The notes below the pieces were generated by a model. It was not told where the DNA came from, ran no database searches, and saw only the letters and a list, made by a program, of their open reading frames with translations. This document shows, piece after piece, positions 35,130-44,387 of a stretch of DNA of 64,000 nt. The DNA is from Aquimarina sp. MAR_2010_214. Lineage in GTDB: Bacteria > Bacteroidota > Bacteroidia > Flavobacteriales > Flavobacteriaceae. Positions within the stretch are counted from its first letter, which is position 1; each line of letters begins with the position of its first letter. The DNA is taken from the NCBI RefSeq assembly GCF_002846555.1, contig NZ_PJMS01000001.1, positions 5,167,501 through 5,231,500 on the forward strand, given 5' to 3'. The translations under genes were made by a program, and so were the position numbers.

Positions 35130-35348
35130 CTAAAATCCTGCCATAAGAGCCCCACAAATTCCTAACCCTACAATAAGGTATATCCCAGCAAGGATAAAGA
35201 AAATTTTTCCGGCTTTTCTGTTTTTAGTCTTGAATAAAATTATGCCAATAATCGAAAGAAATATTGGAGGTCCTAAGAGAATTAAAAGAATAAAATACAC
35301 CAATCCATTAAGGTTTCCTACTTCCAAAAAAATGGTATTTGTAATCAT
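35130..35348 (-). CDS. Small two-helix membrane protein in the rSAM operon
   Basis: The 72-residue protein has two long hydrophobic helices (about residues 12-38 and 47-70) joined by a basic loop KTKNRKAGK, so it is an inner-membrane hairpin. Its ATG overlaps the radical SAM stop by 4 bp, a strong sign of coupled translation. No family is recognised. In context it may anchor or assist the radical SAM enzyme or the Lgt-like protein. Confidence 0.65.
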   Translation of the reverse strand: MITNTIFLEVGNLNGLVYFILLILLGPPIFLSIIGIILFKTKNRKAGKIFFILAGIYLIVGLGICGALMAGF

Positions 35349-36739
35349 AATGTTTCTTTTCTTAATTGTTCTAAATACTCTTGCTTATCATCTCTATAAA
35401 ATAAGTTCATTGTCTCAAAAGGAATGATTTTATAATCTTTATTCACAATATGTACGCAAGATTTTTTAATCGCTCGCACATCAAAATTATAAGCATCAAT
35501 AAATTGCATAATTATAATTCTGAATAGATTATCATATCCTAAATCCGGAGCATCGATCTCTGGCAAACAACACATTATAGATTTCAGATTTTCTGAAGCT
35601 GTTTCTACAGAATTTCCGGTGCTAAATAATTCCAAAACTTTACCATGCAACTCTTCATCTTGCTCATACACAATGGTATTTTTTCCATTATCTAACAGAT
35701 CTGCCGGATTGATATACCTGGTAAGAGGTAGAAGTCCATCTTCATTTTTTAAAGCGTACCCCATAACCAAAGCATCTGGATTACAAGGCACAGGGATAAG
35801 GTCATCGGATTCAAAAACGGGAAATTGTTCTAAAATCTTTCTTCGTACCTCGGTTAATGTTATTCTATCGGTTTGCGTATCAAAATCTTCTAATCGCCCT
35901 GCTATTTGGGTAGGCTGAAATGTAACTCCTCTCACGCATTTTTGCTGTGTTGCAAATGTTAGTATATCACCAATTAGAGTGTCATTTAATCCTTTTTCTA
36001 ATGTAACAACCAGAGTAGTCGACAGATTTACACTATTAAGGTTCTCGATCGCTTGTTTTCTAATTTTGGTAAGATCCTCTCCTCTTAATTTTTGTAGTAC
36101 TTCGGCATCCAACGCATCAAACTGAAGATAAATTTCAAAATCGGGCATATAACCAGCCAGTTTTTTGGTAAATTTAATATCCTTAGCAATACGAATTCCA
36201 TTTGTATTTACCATTAAATGTCGAATAGGTAATTGTTTGGCATAGTCCAGAATTTCAAAAAATTGAGGATGTATCGTGGGCTCTCCTCCACTTATTTGCA
36301 CCACATCTGGTTCTTTTTCATTTTTGACTATGGTATCCAGCATCTTCTTTATTTCGTCTAATGATCGATGTCTACCGTAATGCGGAGACGAGGAAGCATA
36401 ACAGGTAGGACAAGTTAAATTACATCGATCTGTTACCTCGATAATCGACAAACATGAATGCTGTTCATGATCAGGGCATAATCCACAATCATAAGGGCAT
36501 CCATAATCTGTAGCTGTATTAAATTTATAAGGAAACTCAGAAGGCTTATTATAATTTCTAATATTCTTATAATAGGCTATATCATCTGCTATTAAAACTT
36601 TAGATCTACCATGCTCCGGACATCGCTTGAGCATAAATACTTTATCTTCTTCAAAAACAATCTTGGCATCAATCCTTTTTAGACAAGTAGGACATAAACT
36701 TAGTGTAAAATCGTAATACGTGTAATTTCTAGTGAGCAT
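35345..36739 (-). CDS. Radical SAM enzyme of the tetraether-synthase-like (MJ0619) type
   Basis: The 464-residue protein has a radical SAM cluster Cys106-x3-Cys110-x2-Cys113 in DRCNLTCPTCYASS and the SAM-binding GGEP motif (ISGGEPTIHPQF). Upstream it has a second cysteine set, Cys81-x3-Cys85-x2-Cys88 plus Cys96 (GCPYDCGLCPDHEQHSCL), and an N-terminal Cys16-x2-Cys19 with Cys40 (CPEHG) that may bind a metal. This three-part cysteine layout is typical of MJ0619-like proteins, which include archaeal tetraether lipid synthase, an enzyme joining lipid tails. A bacterial member next to a lipid-transferase-like gene suggests lipid tail coupling or modification; that is inference. Confidence 0.82.
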   Translation of the reverse strand: MLTRNYTYYDFTLSLCPTCLKRIDAKIVFEEDKVFMLKRCPEHGRSKVLIADDIAYYKNIRNYNKPSEFPYKFNTATDYGCPYDCGLCPDHEQHSCLSIIEVTDRCNLTCPTCYASSSPHYGRHRSLDEIKKMLDTIVKNEKEPDVVQISGGEPTIHPQFFEILDYAKQLPIRHLMVNTNGIRIAKDIKFTKKLAGYMPDFEIYLQFDALDAEVLQKLRGEDLTKIRKQAIENLNSVNLSTTLVVTLEKGLNDTLIGDILTFATQQKCVRGVTFQPTQIAGRLEDFDTQTDRITLTEVRRKILEQFPVFESDDLIPVPCNPDALVMGYALKNEDGLLPLTRYINPADLLDNGKNTIVYEQDEELHGKVLELFSTGNSVETASENLKSIMCCLPEIDAPDLGYDNLFRIIIMQFIDAYNFDVRAIKKSCVHIVNKDYKIIPFETMNLFYRDDKQEYLEQLRKETL

Positions 36740-37469
36740 GAAAAAAATTTCGAATGGTTTTTTGATAATAAATCATGCATAAGATACATAAATACTGAAT
36801 ACTACTAAGGCCTAGTACAAAAAAAGTATTCGGCTTCAAGAATTCTATACAAAATCTAAATAGGAAATAAGAAATCATAAAGTACTTGAACAGCAAACCG
36901 CTTTCCTTTTTAATTTCTGTTTGAAAATATCTTAAAACACCCCATAAAACCAATAGAAAAACAACTTCAAATAATGCTATTGGATATCTATACAGACCAT
37001 CTCCTAAATCCATTCCTAAAAATGAAGTGGTTTGTTTACCGTAAGTAAATTCCTTAACCCCTGCCAAAAAACAACCTGTTCTTCCTATGATAATCCCTAA
37101 TATTATAGGAAATGTAAATAAATCACCCGAAGAATGCTTTTCTCTGATTATCTTTTTAGCCAACTCTACTCCGAGCAAACCTCCAAAAAGTCCTCCCATA
37201 ATAGTTTTTGCACTTAATAACTGAACTACATATTCTGGACTAAAAGAAAAGATCGGATTCTCTAAAAAACCAAAAAAACGAGAACCAAGAAAAGCTCCAA
37301 ATACCGCACCGATGATTATAGATAACCTATTTGATGATGAAATAGAGTCTTGTGAACGTTTTTTAAGATATATATAATACCGAAACCCAATAAAGAAAGC
37401 TGCATATTCTAAAATCAAATGGATATTTACTTTATAGCCAAAGACAATAGGTTCAAAAGGGATATCCAT
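36729..37469 (-). CDS. Divergent Lgt-like (prolipoprotein diacylglyceryl transferase family) membrane protein
   Basis: The 246-residue protein has about seven hydrophobic segments and Lgt-family landmarks: an opening like PIVFGYKVNIHLILEYAA, the loop TIMGGLFGGLLG and the signature start GRTGCF at about residue 129. True Lgt has a GRxGNFxN motif and an HGG loop; here N is Cys133, the second N is not matched and the His of the HGG loop is absent, so normal lipoprotein diacylglyceryl transfer is doubtful. The genome must have a real Lgt elsewhere since it encodes many lipoproteins. The gene overlaps the radical SAM start by 11 bp. A different diacylglycerol-transfer or lipid-binding role is likely. 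Confidence 0.78.
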   Translation of the reverse strand: MDIPFEPIVFGYKVNIHLILEYAAFFIGFRYYIYLKKRSQDSISSSNRLSIIIGAVFGAFLGSRFFGFLENPIFSFSPEYVVQLLSAKTIMGGLFGGLLGVELAKKIIREKHSSGDLFTFPIILGIIIGRTGCFLAGVKEFTYGKQTTSFLGMDLGDGLYRYPIALFEVVFLLVLWGVLRYFQTEIKKESGLLFKYFMISYFLFRFCIEFLKPNTFFVLGLSSIQYLCILCMIYYQKTIRNFFHAH

Positions 37470-37546
37470 GCAGTATTTAATTCAGTTTTACAACGGGAAT
37501 ATACGTTTTTAATTAACCAGTTATTTATTATTTTCAGAAATATGAT

Positions 37547-39388
37547 TTATTCCATCGCTTCTGCCATTACATGATATCTCGGGTCATCAATATCATGCTC
37601 TATAACACTGGCTAATCTAGGAGAGGCTTTAATCATAAGAGCTTGACACTCCTCACTAAGGTGTTTAATTTTTACTTTTTTTCCCGCGTCTTCATACTTT
37701 CCGACAAGATTAAAAACAGCCTCTAATGCCGAGTGATCACTAACACGTGACTCTATAAAATCAATCTCTACATTTTCGGGATCATTTGCGACATCAAATT
37801 TATTATTGAATGCCTGAATACTTCCAAAGAAAAGTGGGCCCCATATTTCATAAACTTTGGTGCCATTTTCGAGAACATGTTTTCTTGCTCGAATACGTCT
37901 TGCATTTTCCCAGGCAAATACCAAGGCAGACATAATAACCCCAGCTATTACAGCTATTGCCAAATCAAAGAACACTGTTAATGAAGACACCGCTATCAAT
38001 ACAATAGCATCTGCCAAAGGAATTTTATTAAGGATTCTAAAACTAGACCACGCAAAGGTTCCTATGACTACCATAAACATCACGCCAACCAGTGCTGCGA
38101 TAGGAACTTGTTCAATTAACCCCGAAGCAAATAAAATAAATAACAGTAATGTTACTGCAGCAACAATACCAGAAAGTCGGGTTCGTCCACCTCCTTTAAT
38201 ATTAATAATCGATTGACCGATCATCGCGCAACCACCCATTCCGCCAAAAAGTCCAGTAATGATATTAGCACCTCCCTGGGCCATACATTCTCTATTTGAA
38301 CTACCTCTGGTTTCGGTTAATTCATCAATCAGATTTAAAGTCATTAACGATTCTATCAATCCTATTGCTGCAAGAATTACCGAATACGGTGCTATAAAGC
38401 GAAATGTCTCCCAGGTAAATGGTATTTTCCTAAAAATATCAATCTGAAACTGTGGCAAACCTCCTTTAAGGCCTTCTCCTCCTCCATCTCTAATAAAACT
38501 CCCCACGGTAGCTACATCCAGATTTCCTAAAATCACTATAGCAGAAACTACAATAATAGCTAACAGTGCTTCTGGAAGTTTATTTGTTAATTTGGGTAAT
38601 CCCCACATGATTAATATCGTAAGCATTACCAGTCCTAACATGAGTAATAATTGATTTGTAGGTAACCAGGATTTTACTTTTCCCTTTTTGGCAATACTAT
38701 AAATCATATTATCTTCATAATTAAAGACTACTTCTTTGGTATCCAGATCAAAAATCTGCCCCTCATATATTATATATTTTCCTTCTTTAGTATCTATGTC
38801 TATCAATCGATTATTATCAAAAGAAAACAGAGCTTTATTTGTTAATACATCATATGCTATGTTATCTTTTCTGATTTCAAATTTTTTATCGAGAGATTCT
38901 GTAACATATTTATTATTATTAAATACATCTTTCTCGGCTTCTTTAAACATTCCTAATTGCGAAAGAAAGATCACAATTGCCAAACCATTTACAAACCCCA
39001 TCATCACAGGATGAGGGATCAAACGTACAAATTTACCAAGCTTAAAAGCTCCTGCCAACATTTGTATAACTCCCATGAGAATAACGGTCGCAAAAAGATA
39101 ATATAGTCCTAATTCTTCTCCTGGGGCTCCCATTTCATTTCCTTCTGCAACAAGACTAACCATAACAACCGCTAATGCTCCTGTGGCACCAGAGATCATA
39201 CCTGGTCGACCTCCAAAAACAGAAGTGATCAATCCGATCATAAACGCGGCATATAATCCTACTAATGGATCTACTCCAGCAACAAAGGCAAAAGCAACTG
39301 CCTCAGGAACCAAAGCTAATGCTACTGTTAATCCTGATAAAATATCATTTTTAGCATTCGCTACTCTTTTTCTTACAAACTCAGTCAT
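37547..39388 (-). CDS. SulP-family anion transporter with STAS domain and an insertion
   Basis: The 613-residue protein has the SulP membrane domain (ILSGLTVALALVPEAVAFAFVAG at the start, SGATGALAVVMVSLVAEGN, GGCAMIGQSIINIKGGGRTRLSG) and a C-terminal STAS domain (about residues 510-613). An unusual hydrophilic, beta-rich segment of about 90 residues, roughly 150-240, interrupts the membrane domain after QLGMFK. The family takes up sulfate, bicarbonate or other anions; the substrate here is unknown. I use ATG 39388 since a -7 box at 39410-39417 precedes it. Confidence 0.92.
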   Translation of the reverse strand: MTEFVRKRVANAKNDILSGLTVALALVPEAVAFAFVAGVDPLVGLYAAFMIGLITSVFGGRPGMISGATGALAVVMVSLVAEGNEMGAPGEELGLYYLFATVILMGVIQMLAGAFKLGKFVRLIPHPVMMGFVNGLAIVIFLSQLGMFKEAEKDVFNNNKYVTESLDKKFEIRKDNIAYDVLTNKALFSFDNNRLIDIDTKEGKYIIYEGQIFDLDTKEVVFNYEDNMIYSIAKKGKVKSWLPTNQLLLMLGLVMLTILIMWGLPKLTNKLPEALLAIIVVSAIVILGNLDVATVGSFIRDGGGEGLKGGLPQFQIDIFRKIPFTWETFRFIAPYSVILAAIGLIESLMTLNLIDELTETRGSSNRECMAQGGANIITGLFGGMGGCAMIGQSIINIKGGGRTRLSGIVAAVTLLLFILFASGLIEQVPIAALVGVMFMVVIGTFAWSSFRILNKIPLADAIVLIAVSSLTVFFDLAIAVIAGVIMSALVFAWENARRIRARKHVLENGTKVYEIWGPLFFGSIQAFNNKFDVANDPENVEIDFIESRVSDHSALEAVFNLVGKYEDAGKKVKIKHLSEECQALMIKASPRLASVIEHDIDDPRYHVMAEAME

Positions 39389-39409
39389 GGTTGTGATATT
39401 TTGAAGCTG

Positions 39410-39417
39410 CAAAAATA
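39410..39417 (-). promoter_or_regulatory. -7 box of the SulP gene
   Basis: The minus strand reads TATTTTTG, an exact TAnnTTTG match, 22 bp before the chosen SulP start. Confidence 0.45.
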
Positions 39418-39547
39418 CAGTTATTTTATAGCCCTACAAGTAAAACAAGCCTCTTATCTTATATCTCATAAAATTGTACTAAATCTTTACATAAAATTTT
39501 AAAGCTTGAAATCTTTAGTATATTTAGCCTTCTTATATATAGTACAG

Positions 39548-41293
39548 ATGCGAAAAATCACTCTCATTGTTAGCTTTCTAAGCATTATTTCTTGTAATAC
39601 CTCTAAAAAACAAAATTCTCAAAATCTTGATTTCACTACTGCTTTTGAAAAAAGTAACGGAACCGAAACTCCTACCTACCCAGAAGTTATTACATATTAT
39701 AAAAATTTGGCCGAAACCTATCCTTCAATTGATATACAGGAAATTGGAATGACCGATAGCGGAAACCCACTACATATCGTGACATTAAACCCTGATGCCA
39801 TTTTTGATTTTGAAAAAATAAGACAAACAAAACGCGTGCTTTTAATTAATAATGGGATTCATCCTGGCGAGAGTGATGGTATTGACGCCACAATGCTGTT
39901 GTTTAGAGATATTGCTCAAGGTAAAATTAACGCTCCTTCGGCTACAGTTTTGGCAACCATTCCCATATATAATATTGGTGGAGCCTTAAACCGAAATTCA
40001 GGAACAAGAACCAACCAGAATGGTCCTAAAGCATACGGTTTTAGAGGCAATGCACGTAATTATGATTTGAATCGGGATTTTATAAAAAATGATACCAAAA
40101 ATGCGCAGGCCTTTGCTAAAGTATTTCACTTAGCAAAACCTGATGTTTTTATTGATAATCATGTAAGTAATGGCGCAGATTACCAATATACACTTACGCA
40201 TTTATTTACTCAACATAATAAATTAGGTGGTGAATTAGGTAGTTATTTGCATGAAGAAATGCATCCACAACTAGAGGCATCACTCGAAACCAAAAAATGG
40301 GATATCACCCCCTATGTGAATGTATGGGGTACTACTCCCGAAAAAGGCTGGACTCAATTTATGGACTCTCCCCGGTATTCAACAGGATACACAACGCTTT
40401 GGAACACTCTGGGGATGATGGTAGAAACACATATGCTAAAACCTTACAAACAAAGAGTTGAAGGTACTTATGAGCTTATGAAATCTATGATTGATATTAC
40501 GGAAAAAGATGGTGTCAAAATTCGTTCATTACGAGAAAAAACCTTTACCAGACAAGCTAAACAAAAAACATATTCAACTCAATGGAAAGTAGATACTACT
40601 AAGGTTACTACTTTTAATTTTAAAGGGTATGAAGGAGAATTTATTGATAGTGAGATCACTGGAGCAAAACGATTAAAATATCACCAGGACAAACCCTATA
40701 CAAAAGAAGTAACCTATAAAAACTATTTTGCTCCTACTACCAAAATCAGTATTCCAAAAGCGTATGTTATTCCTCAGGGGCAGTGGAGAGTAATTGAATT
40801 ATTAACGCTTAATCAAGTCGAATTTAAGCACCTGGAAAAAGATTCTATAATTACTGCCGAAGTGTATCATATTAAAGATTATAAAACAAGAACATCACCT
40901 TATGAGGGACATTATCTACACTACCGGGTTTCAATTGAAAAGAATACTGAGGAAATCACTTTAAAAAAAGGGGGTATCATTGTTAAAACGGATCAAAAAG
41001 CATTTAGGTACCTTATGGAAACTTTGGAACCAGAAGCTCCGGATTCTTTCTTTAATTGGAACTTTTTTGATACTATTTTACAACAGAAAGAAGGGTTTTC
41101 TCCTTATGTATGGGAAGACAAAGCTGTAGAATTGCTAAGAAATAATAACGAGTTGCGAGTACAGTTTCAGAATAAGAAAAAAGATACCGCTTTTGCTAAT
41201 AATTGGTATGCACAACTAGATTGGATACATAAACAATCTAACAATTATGAAAAAGCGCATATGAGATATCCGATATATCGAATTTTGAAATAA
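39548..41293 (+). CDS. M14-family zinc carboxypeptidase-like lipoprotein
   Basis: The 581-residue protein has a lipoprotein signal (MRKITLIVSFLSIISC) and a peptidase M14 domain. Zinc ligands are visible as His and Glu in NNGIHPGESDG and as a second His in VFIDNHVSNGAD; the substrate-arginine area is ARNYDLNRDF. M14 enzymes cut C-terminal residues or peptide cross-links. The last 250 residues form a second domain without recognised motifs. The start at 39548 gives the lipobox; 39506 does not. It ends 13 bp from the convergent GH18 gene. Confidence 0.87.
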   Translation: MRKITLIVSFLSIISCNTSKKQNSQNLDFTTAFEKSNGTETPTYPEVITYYKNLAETYPSIDIQEIGMTDSGNPLHIVTLNPDAIFDFEKIRQTKRVLLINNGIHPGESDGIDATMLLFRDIAQGKINAPSATVLATIPIYNIGGALNRNSGTRTNQNGPKAYGFRGNARNYDLNRDFIKNDTKNAQAFAKVFHLAKPDVFIDNHVSNGADYQYTLTHLFTQHNKLGGELGSYLHEEMHPQLEASLETKKWDITPYVNVWGTTPEKGWTQFMDSPRYSTGYTTLWNTLGMMVETHMLKPYKQRVEGTYELMKSMIDITEKDGVKIRSLREKTFTRQAKQKTYSTQWKVDTTKVTTFNFKGYEGEFIDSEITGAKRLKYHQDKPYTKEVTYKNYFAPTTKISIPKAYVIPQGQWRVIELLTLNQVEFKHLEKDSIITAEVYHIKDYKTRTSPYEGHYLHYRVSIEKNTEEITLKKGGIIVKTDQKAFRYLMETLEPEAPDSFFNWNFFDTILQQKEGFSPYVWEDKAVELLRNNNELRVQFQNKKKDTAFANNWYAQLDWIHKQSNNYEKAHMRYPIYRILK

Positions 41294-41306
41294 GATAAGG
41301 GTATAA

Positions 41307-42536
41307 CTATTGTTTTTGTCCAAACTTATCAGCCATAAGCTCCCATAATTCGGTATAACCATGATCATAGCCTAAAGCCCATATTCCTACTCCTGCTAAC
41401 TTTTTATGTTTAATCCAATCATATTTATAGGATAACGAAAGACTATCATCAAACCAAAGTTGTTTTGTCACTCCTTTTTCTTCATATATACCATACTGTG
41501 TAGAACTAATGGTATCAAAATTTATTCTATATTTTTTTGCATCAAGCAATTCTCGTGTTGTATTATACATATCGTGAGAAAGAAATTTTTCTGCTTTGCT
41601 TGGTATAGAGGTATTTTCAGTTTTCCATTTATCACCATAATACGGTAACCCCACTATTAGTTTATTTGGTTTAACACTTTCATTTAAATAATAATCTACA
41701 GAAGATTCAACACTATGTATCCCCCATATTTTACTGCTTTTTAAAGGAGAAACCGGCCCTGCATGTTTACTAAACCCTCCATAATAATCATACCCCATGA
41801 GTGTATAAAAATCGACTGAAGAATCAATAGTTTTTATGTCAAATACTTTATGATAATCAACCGCATATAATGCCACTGAAATCATATAATCAGGATTTAT
41901 CTTGTGCAATCGATCTGATAGTGTAACAATAAATTGATTAAATTCTCTTTTGTTTTTTGATGAGACTCCTTCAAAATCTATATTTATACCATTTGCTTTT
42001 CTTAGATCTAGCAACACACTTAAACTATCTGCAAGAGTTTTCTGAGCTTTTGGATTCTTTAAAAATTGAGCATTTCTTTTTTTACCAAAATTAGATACAG
42101 TAAGAAACACCTTACAGTTTTTTACTTTTGCACTATCCACCAAAGCGGTTGTTTTCCATTGATGAATGTTATCATAGCTTCCTGTCTCGGCATTAACCAT
42201 ATACGAAAAATAGGATACTCCCCATAATAACGAGAAATTATAGCTCTTATAAGCAGACCCCTTAGAAAATATATGCCACCCAAAAGTTTTATAGTCTTTA
42301 TGAATTTTGTATCCAGGCGCAGATTTAAAATGACGAGTTATATCATTTAGACTATCCCATTGTCGCTCTGTTGTAAAATTATAATCAGAAAATTTTGTGT
42401 AATGTGAATGATTAGGGCCAATATATACGTTGGTAGAATCAAGATCACTTGATATCTCCTTTTTTCTACTTTTTTTAGTATTACATGCCGTAATAAGAAA
42501 AAGAAATAGAAGTACTAATGTATTAATCTTCATTTT
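41307..42536 (-). CDS. GH18-family (chitinase-like) lipoprotein
   Basis: The 409-residue protein has a lipoprotein signal (MKINTLVLLFLFLITACN) and a GH18 barrel: INAxxxYDN pattern early on, the active-site strand ANGINIDFEGVS, then YMISVALYAVDYH, DSSVDFYTLMGYDYYGGFS and GVGIWALGYDHG. The catalytic Glu and the Asp before it (DFE) are kept, but two outer aspartates of the classical DxxDxDxE motif read Asn, as in many bacterial spore- and peptidoglycan-related GH18s. It may act on peptidoglycan or N-acetylglucosamine polymers. Confidence 0.85.
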   Translation of the reverse strand, partial: KMKINTLVLLFLFLITACNTKKSRKKEISSDLDSTNVYIGPNHSHYTKFSDYNFTTERQWDSLNDITRHFKSAPGYKIHKDYKTFGWHIFSKGSAYKSYNFSLLWGVSYFSYMVNAETGSYDNIHQWKTTALVDSAKVKNCKVFLTVSNFGKKRNAQFLKNPKAQKTLADSLSVLLDLRKANGINIDFEGVSSKNKREFNQFIVTLSDRLHKINPDYMISVALYAVDYHKVFDIKTIDSSVDFYTLMGYDYYGGFSKHAGPVSPLKSSKIWGIHSVESSVDYYLNESVKPNKLIVGLPYYGDKWKTENTSIPSKAEKFLSHDMYNTTRELLDAKKYRINFDTISSTQYGIYEEKGVTKQLWFDDSLSLSYKYDWIKHKKLAGVGIWALGYDHGYTELWELMADKFGQKQ

Positions 42537-42582
42537 GTTATCGATCATCAAATTTTAAAACTAATTACTTCTTATGATAAAA

Positions 42583-42610
42583 AAAGAGAGATAAACACCT
42601 CTCTCTTATA
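42583..42610 (-). terminator. Terminator of the Nudix gene
   Basis: Read on the minus strand, AAGAGAG-type arms close a 10-nt loop and end in a long T run. It lies between the Nudix stop and the GH18 start, about 110 bp after the former. Confidence 0.7.
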
Positions 42611-42720
42611 TTTTATACTCTATCTGCTTTATATTAAATCACTTCGGGAATTCGTGATGTTTGGCTAAGGTAAATTTTATTAAGGTGTTTGATCATGTTT
42701 TTTTTGCTCTAAAAATAACA

Positions 42721-43329
42721 CTATGATAAATAATCATGTGAAAACAAAAGTTTAATATTTGCATATGAATCTTGCAAAGCTTTTTTAGATTTTTTAGTAT
42801 TCTTCCACTTTACCTTGGTAATTCCTTCATTTTTTTGCGGCACTAACTCCCCCTCATAATTGGTTTTCATCTCGAACCAGTACGTAACTTTTAACCGAAA
42901 CTCTCCATTTCTTTTAAAGATATGATAGCTTCGATACAAGAATTTAGTAATCTCTAATCCCGAAACTCCTGTCTCTTCTTCTACTTCTCTCATTGCAGCA
43001 GTTTCCATATCTTCTTTTTTTTCAACTTTACCCTTTGGAAGATCCCATTTCCCATTCCGACGAATAAACAAGATTTCTTTATCCTTATTATACACCTTTC
43101 CTCCTCCGGCAACTACTACTGGCAATTTCGAATATAAATGTTCTATTAGCTTATCTTCTTTTTTATGATAGAGATGGTATTTTGCTTCTTCATGTATTGC
43201 TTCCTTATTCAGAATATCTCTTATAATTGTAGGGAAGCTAGCTTCTTTTATTGGGATCATTTCATAATCCTCAATCGACTTTTTTGTAGATAGAATAATA
43301 GGAGTATTATTCACAAAAACTTTATACAT
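42721..43329 (-). CDS. Nudix hydrolase
   Basis: The 202-residue protein has a complete Nudix box GKVEKKEDMETAAMREVEEETGV (GX5EX7REUXEEXGU) at about residues 112-134, preceded by VAGGGKVYNKDKEILFIRRNGKWDLP. Nudix enzymes cleave nucleoside diphosphates linked to another group. The N-terminal 70 residues form an extra domain of unknown role. It is transcribed divergently from pyrE with only 8 bp between start codons, so the two must share control DNA. Confidence 0.9.
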   Translation of the reverse strand: MYKVFVNNTPIILSTKKSIEDYEMIPIKEASFPTIIRDILNKEAIHEEAKYHLYHKKEDKLIEHLYSKLPVVVAGGGKVYNKDKEILFIRRNGKWDLPKGKVEKKEDMETAAMREVEEETGVSGLEITKFLYRSYHIFKRNGEFRLKVTYWFEMKTNYEGELVPQKNEGITKVKWKNTKKSKKALQDSYANIKLLFSHDYLS

Positions 43330-43332
43330 TTG
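43325..43332 (+). promoter_or_regulatory. -7 box directly before pyrE
   Basis: TACATTTG matches TAnnTTTG and ends only 5 bp before the pyrE ATG, while overlapping the Nudix start. If real, the pyrE transcript would begin at or beside its start codon (leaderless). Confidence 0.35.
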
Positions 43333-43337
43333 CAACT

Positions 43338-43979
43338 ATGATTTTTGATAAAGATACAGCAAAAAAAACTGCTGAACTACTACTGCAAATTAATGCAATT
43401 AAATTAAAACCACAAGAACCTTTTACTTGGGCATCTGGATGGAAATCTCCTATCTATTGTGATAACCGGATTACGCTTTCTTATCCAGAAATAAGAAACT
43501 TCCTAAGTAAACATCTTGCTGAGTTTATAGAAAAAGAATACGGTAAACCCGATGTAATTGCTGGAGTTGCTACAGGTGCTATTGGTATAGGGATTCTCGT
43601 TGCAGAACAATTAGACCTTCCATTTATCTATGTACGCCCTGAGGCAAAGAAACATGGCCGAAAAAACCAAATCGAAGGTATCGTTCCAACCCAAAAAAAT
43701 GTTGTGGTTGTAGAAGATCTAATTAGCACAGGAAAAAGTAGCCTTAATGCTGTAAAAGCATTAAAAGAAGCTGACGCTAACGTAAAAGGTATGGTTGCTA
43801 TATTTAACTACGGTTTTGATATCGCAGTGCAGAATTTTAAAGAAGCGGCATTGTCTTTGCATACACTGAGCAATTATGAAAATCTTTTAGAACAGGCAGT
43901 TGACACTGAATACATTACCAAAGAACAACAACAAACACTACAAAGCTGGAAAACAAACCCTGCTGAGTGGAACATATAA
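43338..43979 (+). CDS. pyrE: Orotate phosphoribosyltransferase
   Basis: The 213-residue enzyme makes orotidine monophosphate from orotate and PRPP in pyrimidine synthesis. It carries the PRPP-binding motif NVVVVEDLISTGKSSLNAV, FTWASGWKSPIYCDNR near the start and the catalytic-loop RPEAKKHGRKNQIEG. Length and motifs are normal. It lies 15 bp before an SRPBCC gene on the same strand. Confidence 0.97.
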   Translation: MIFDKDTAKKTAELLLQINAIKLKPQEPFTWASGWKSPIYCDNRITLSYPEIRNFLSKHLAEFIEKEYGKPDVIAGVATGAIGIGILVAEQLDLPFIYVRPEAKKHGRKNQIEGIVPTQKNVVVVEDLISTGKSSLNAVKALKEADANVKGMVAIFNYGFDIAVQNFKEAALSLHTLSNYENLLEQAVDTEYITKEQQQTLQSWKTNPAEWNI

Positions 43980-43994
43980 TAATTTAATAACATT

Positions 43995-44387
43995 ATGAAC
44001 TTAGAAAGCCCTACTGTTACTGTAAATAAGACAGCAGAACATGTATTCAAGTTTTTGACTAAAGTTGAAAATTTTGAGCAACTTATGCCAGAAAGTAAGC
44101 AAAAATTTGAAAAAATAAATGACTCCAGATTTCTTTTCCAATTAAAAGGAATGCCAGAATTAGTATTAGATCAAAAAGAAAGTACAAGCCCTAGTCAAGT
44201 AGTTCTTGGAGCTGCAAGCGACAAGCTTCCTTTTACATTAACTGCTGATATTGTTGATTCTGGGGATGGAAAAAGCACAGCAAAACTCACTTTCGATGGT
44301 CAGTTCAATGCTATGATGTCGATGATGATCAAAAGCCCTATCCAGAATTTTATCAATACCCTAATTGAAAATATAAGTAAGCTTTAA
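43995..44387 (+). CDS. SRPBCC (START-like) family protein
   Basis: The 130-residue protein has the START-like helix-grip pattern: VNKTAEHVFKFLTKVENFEQLMP, beta strands through the middle (RFLFQLKGMPELVL) and a C-terminal helix PIQNFINTLIENISKL. Such folds hold hydrophobic ligands or act as cofactor-binding proteins; the ligand is unknown. It lies 15 bp after pyrE and abuts birA, which is convergent, with no bases between the two stop codons. Confidence 0.85.
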   Translation: MNLESPTVTVNKTAEHVFKFLTKVENFEQLMPESKQKFEKINDSRFLFQLKGMPELVLDQKESTSPSQVVLGAASDKLPFTLTADIVDSGDGKSTAKLTFDGQFNAMMSMMIKSPIQNFINTLIENISKL

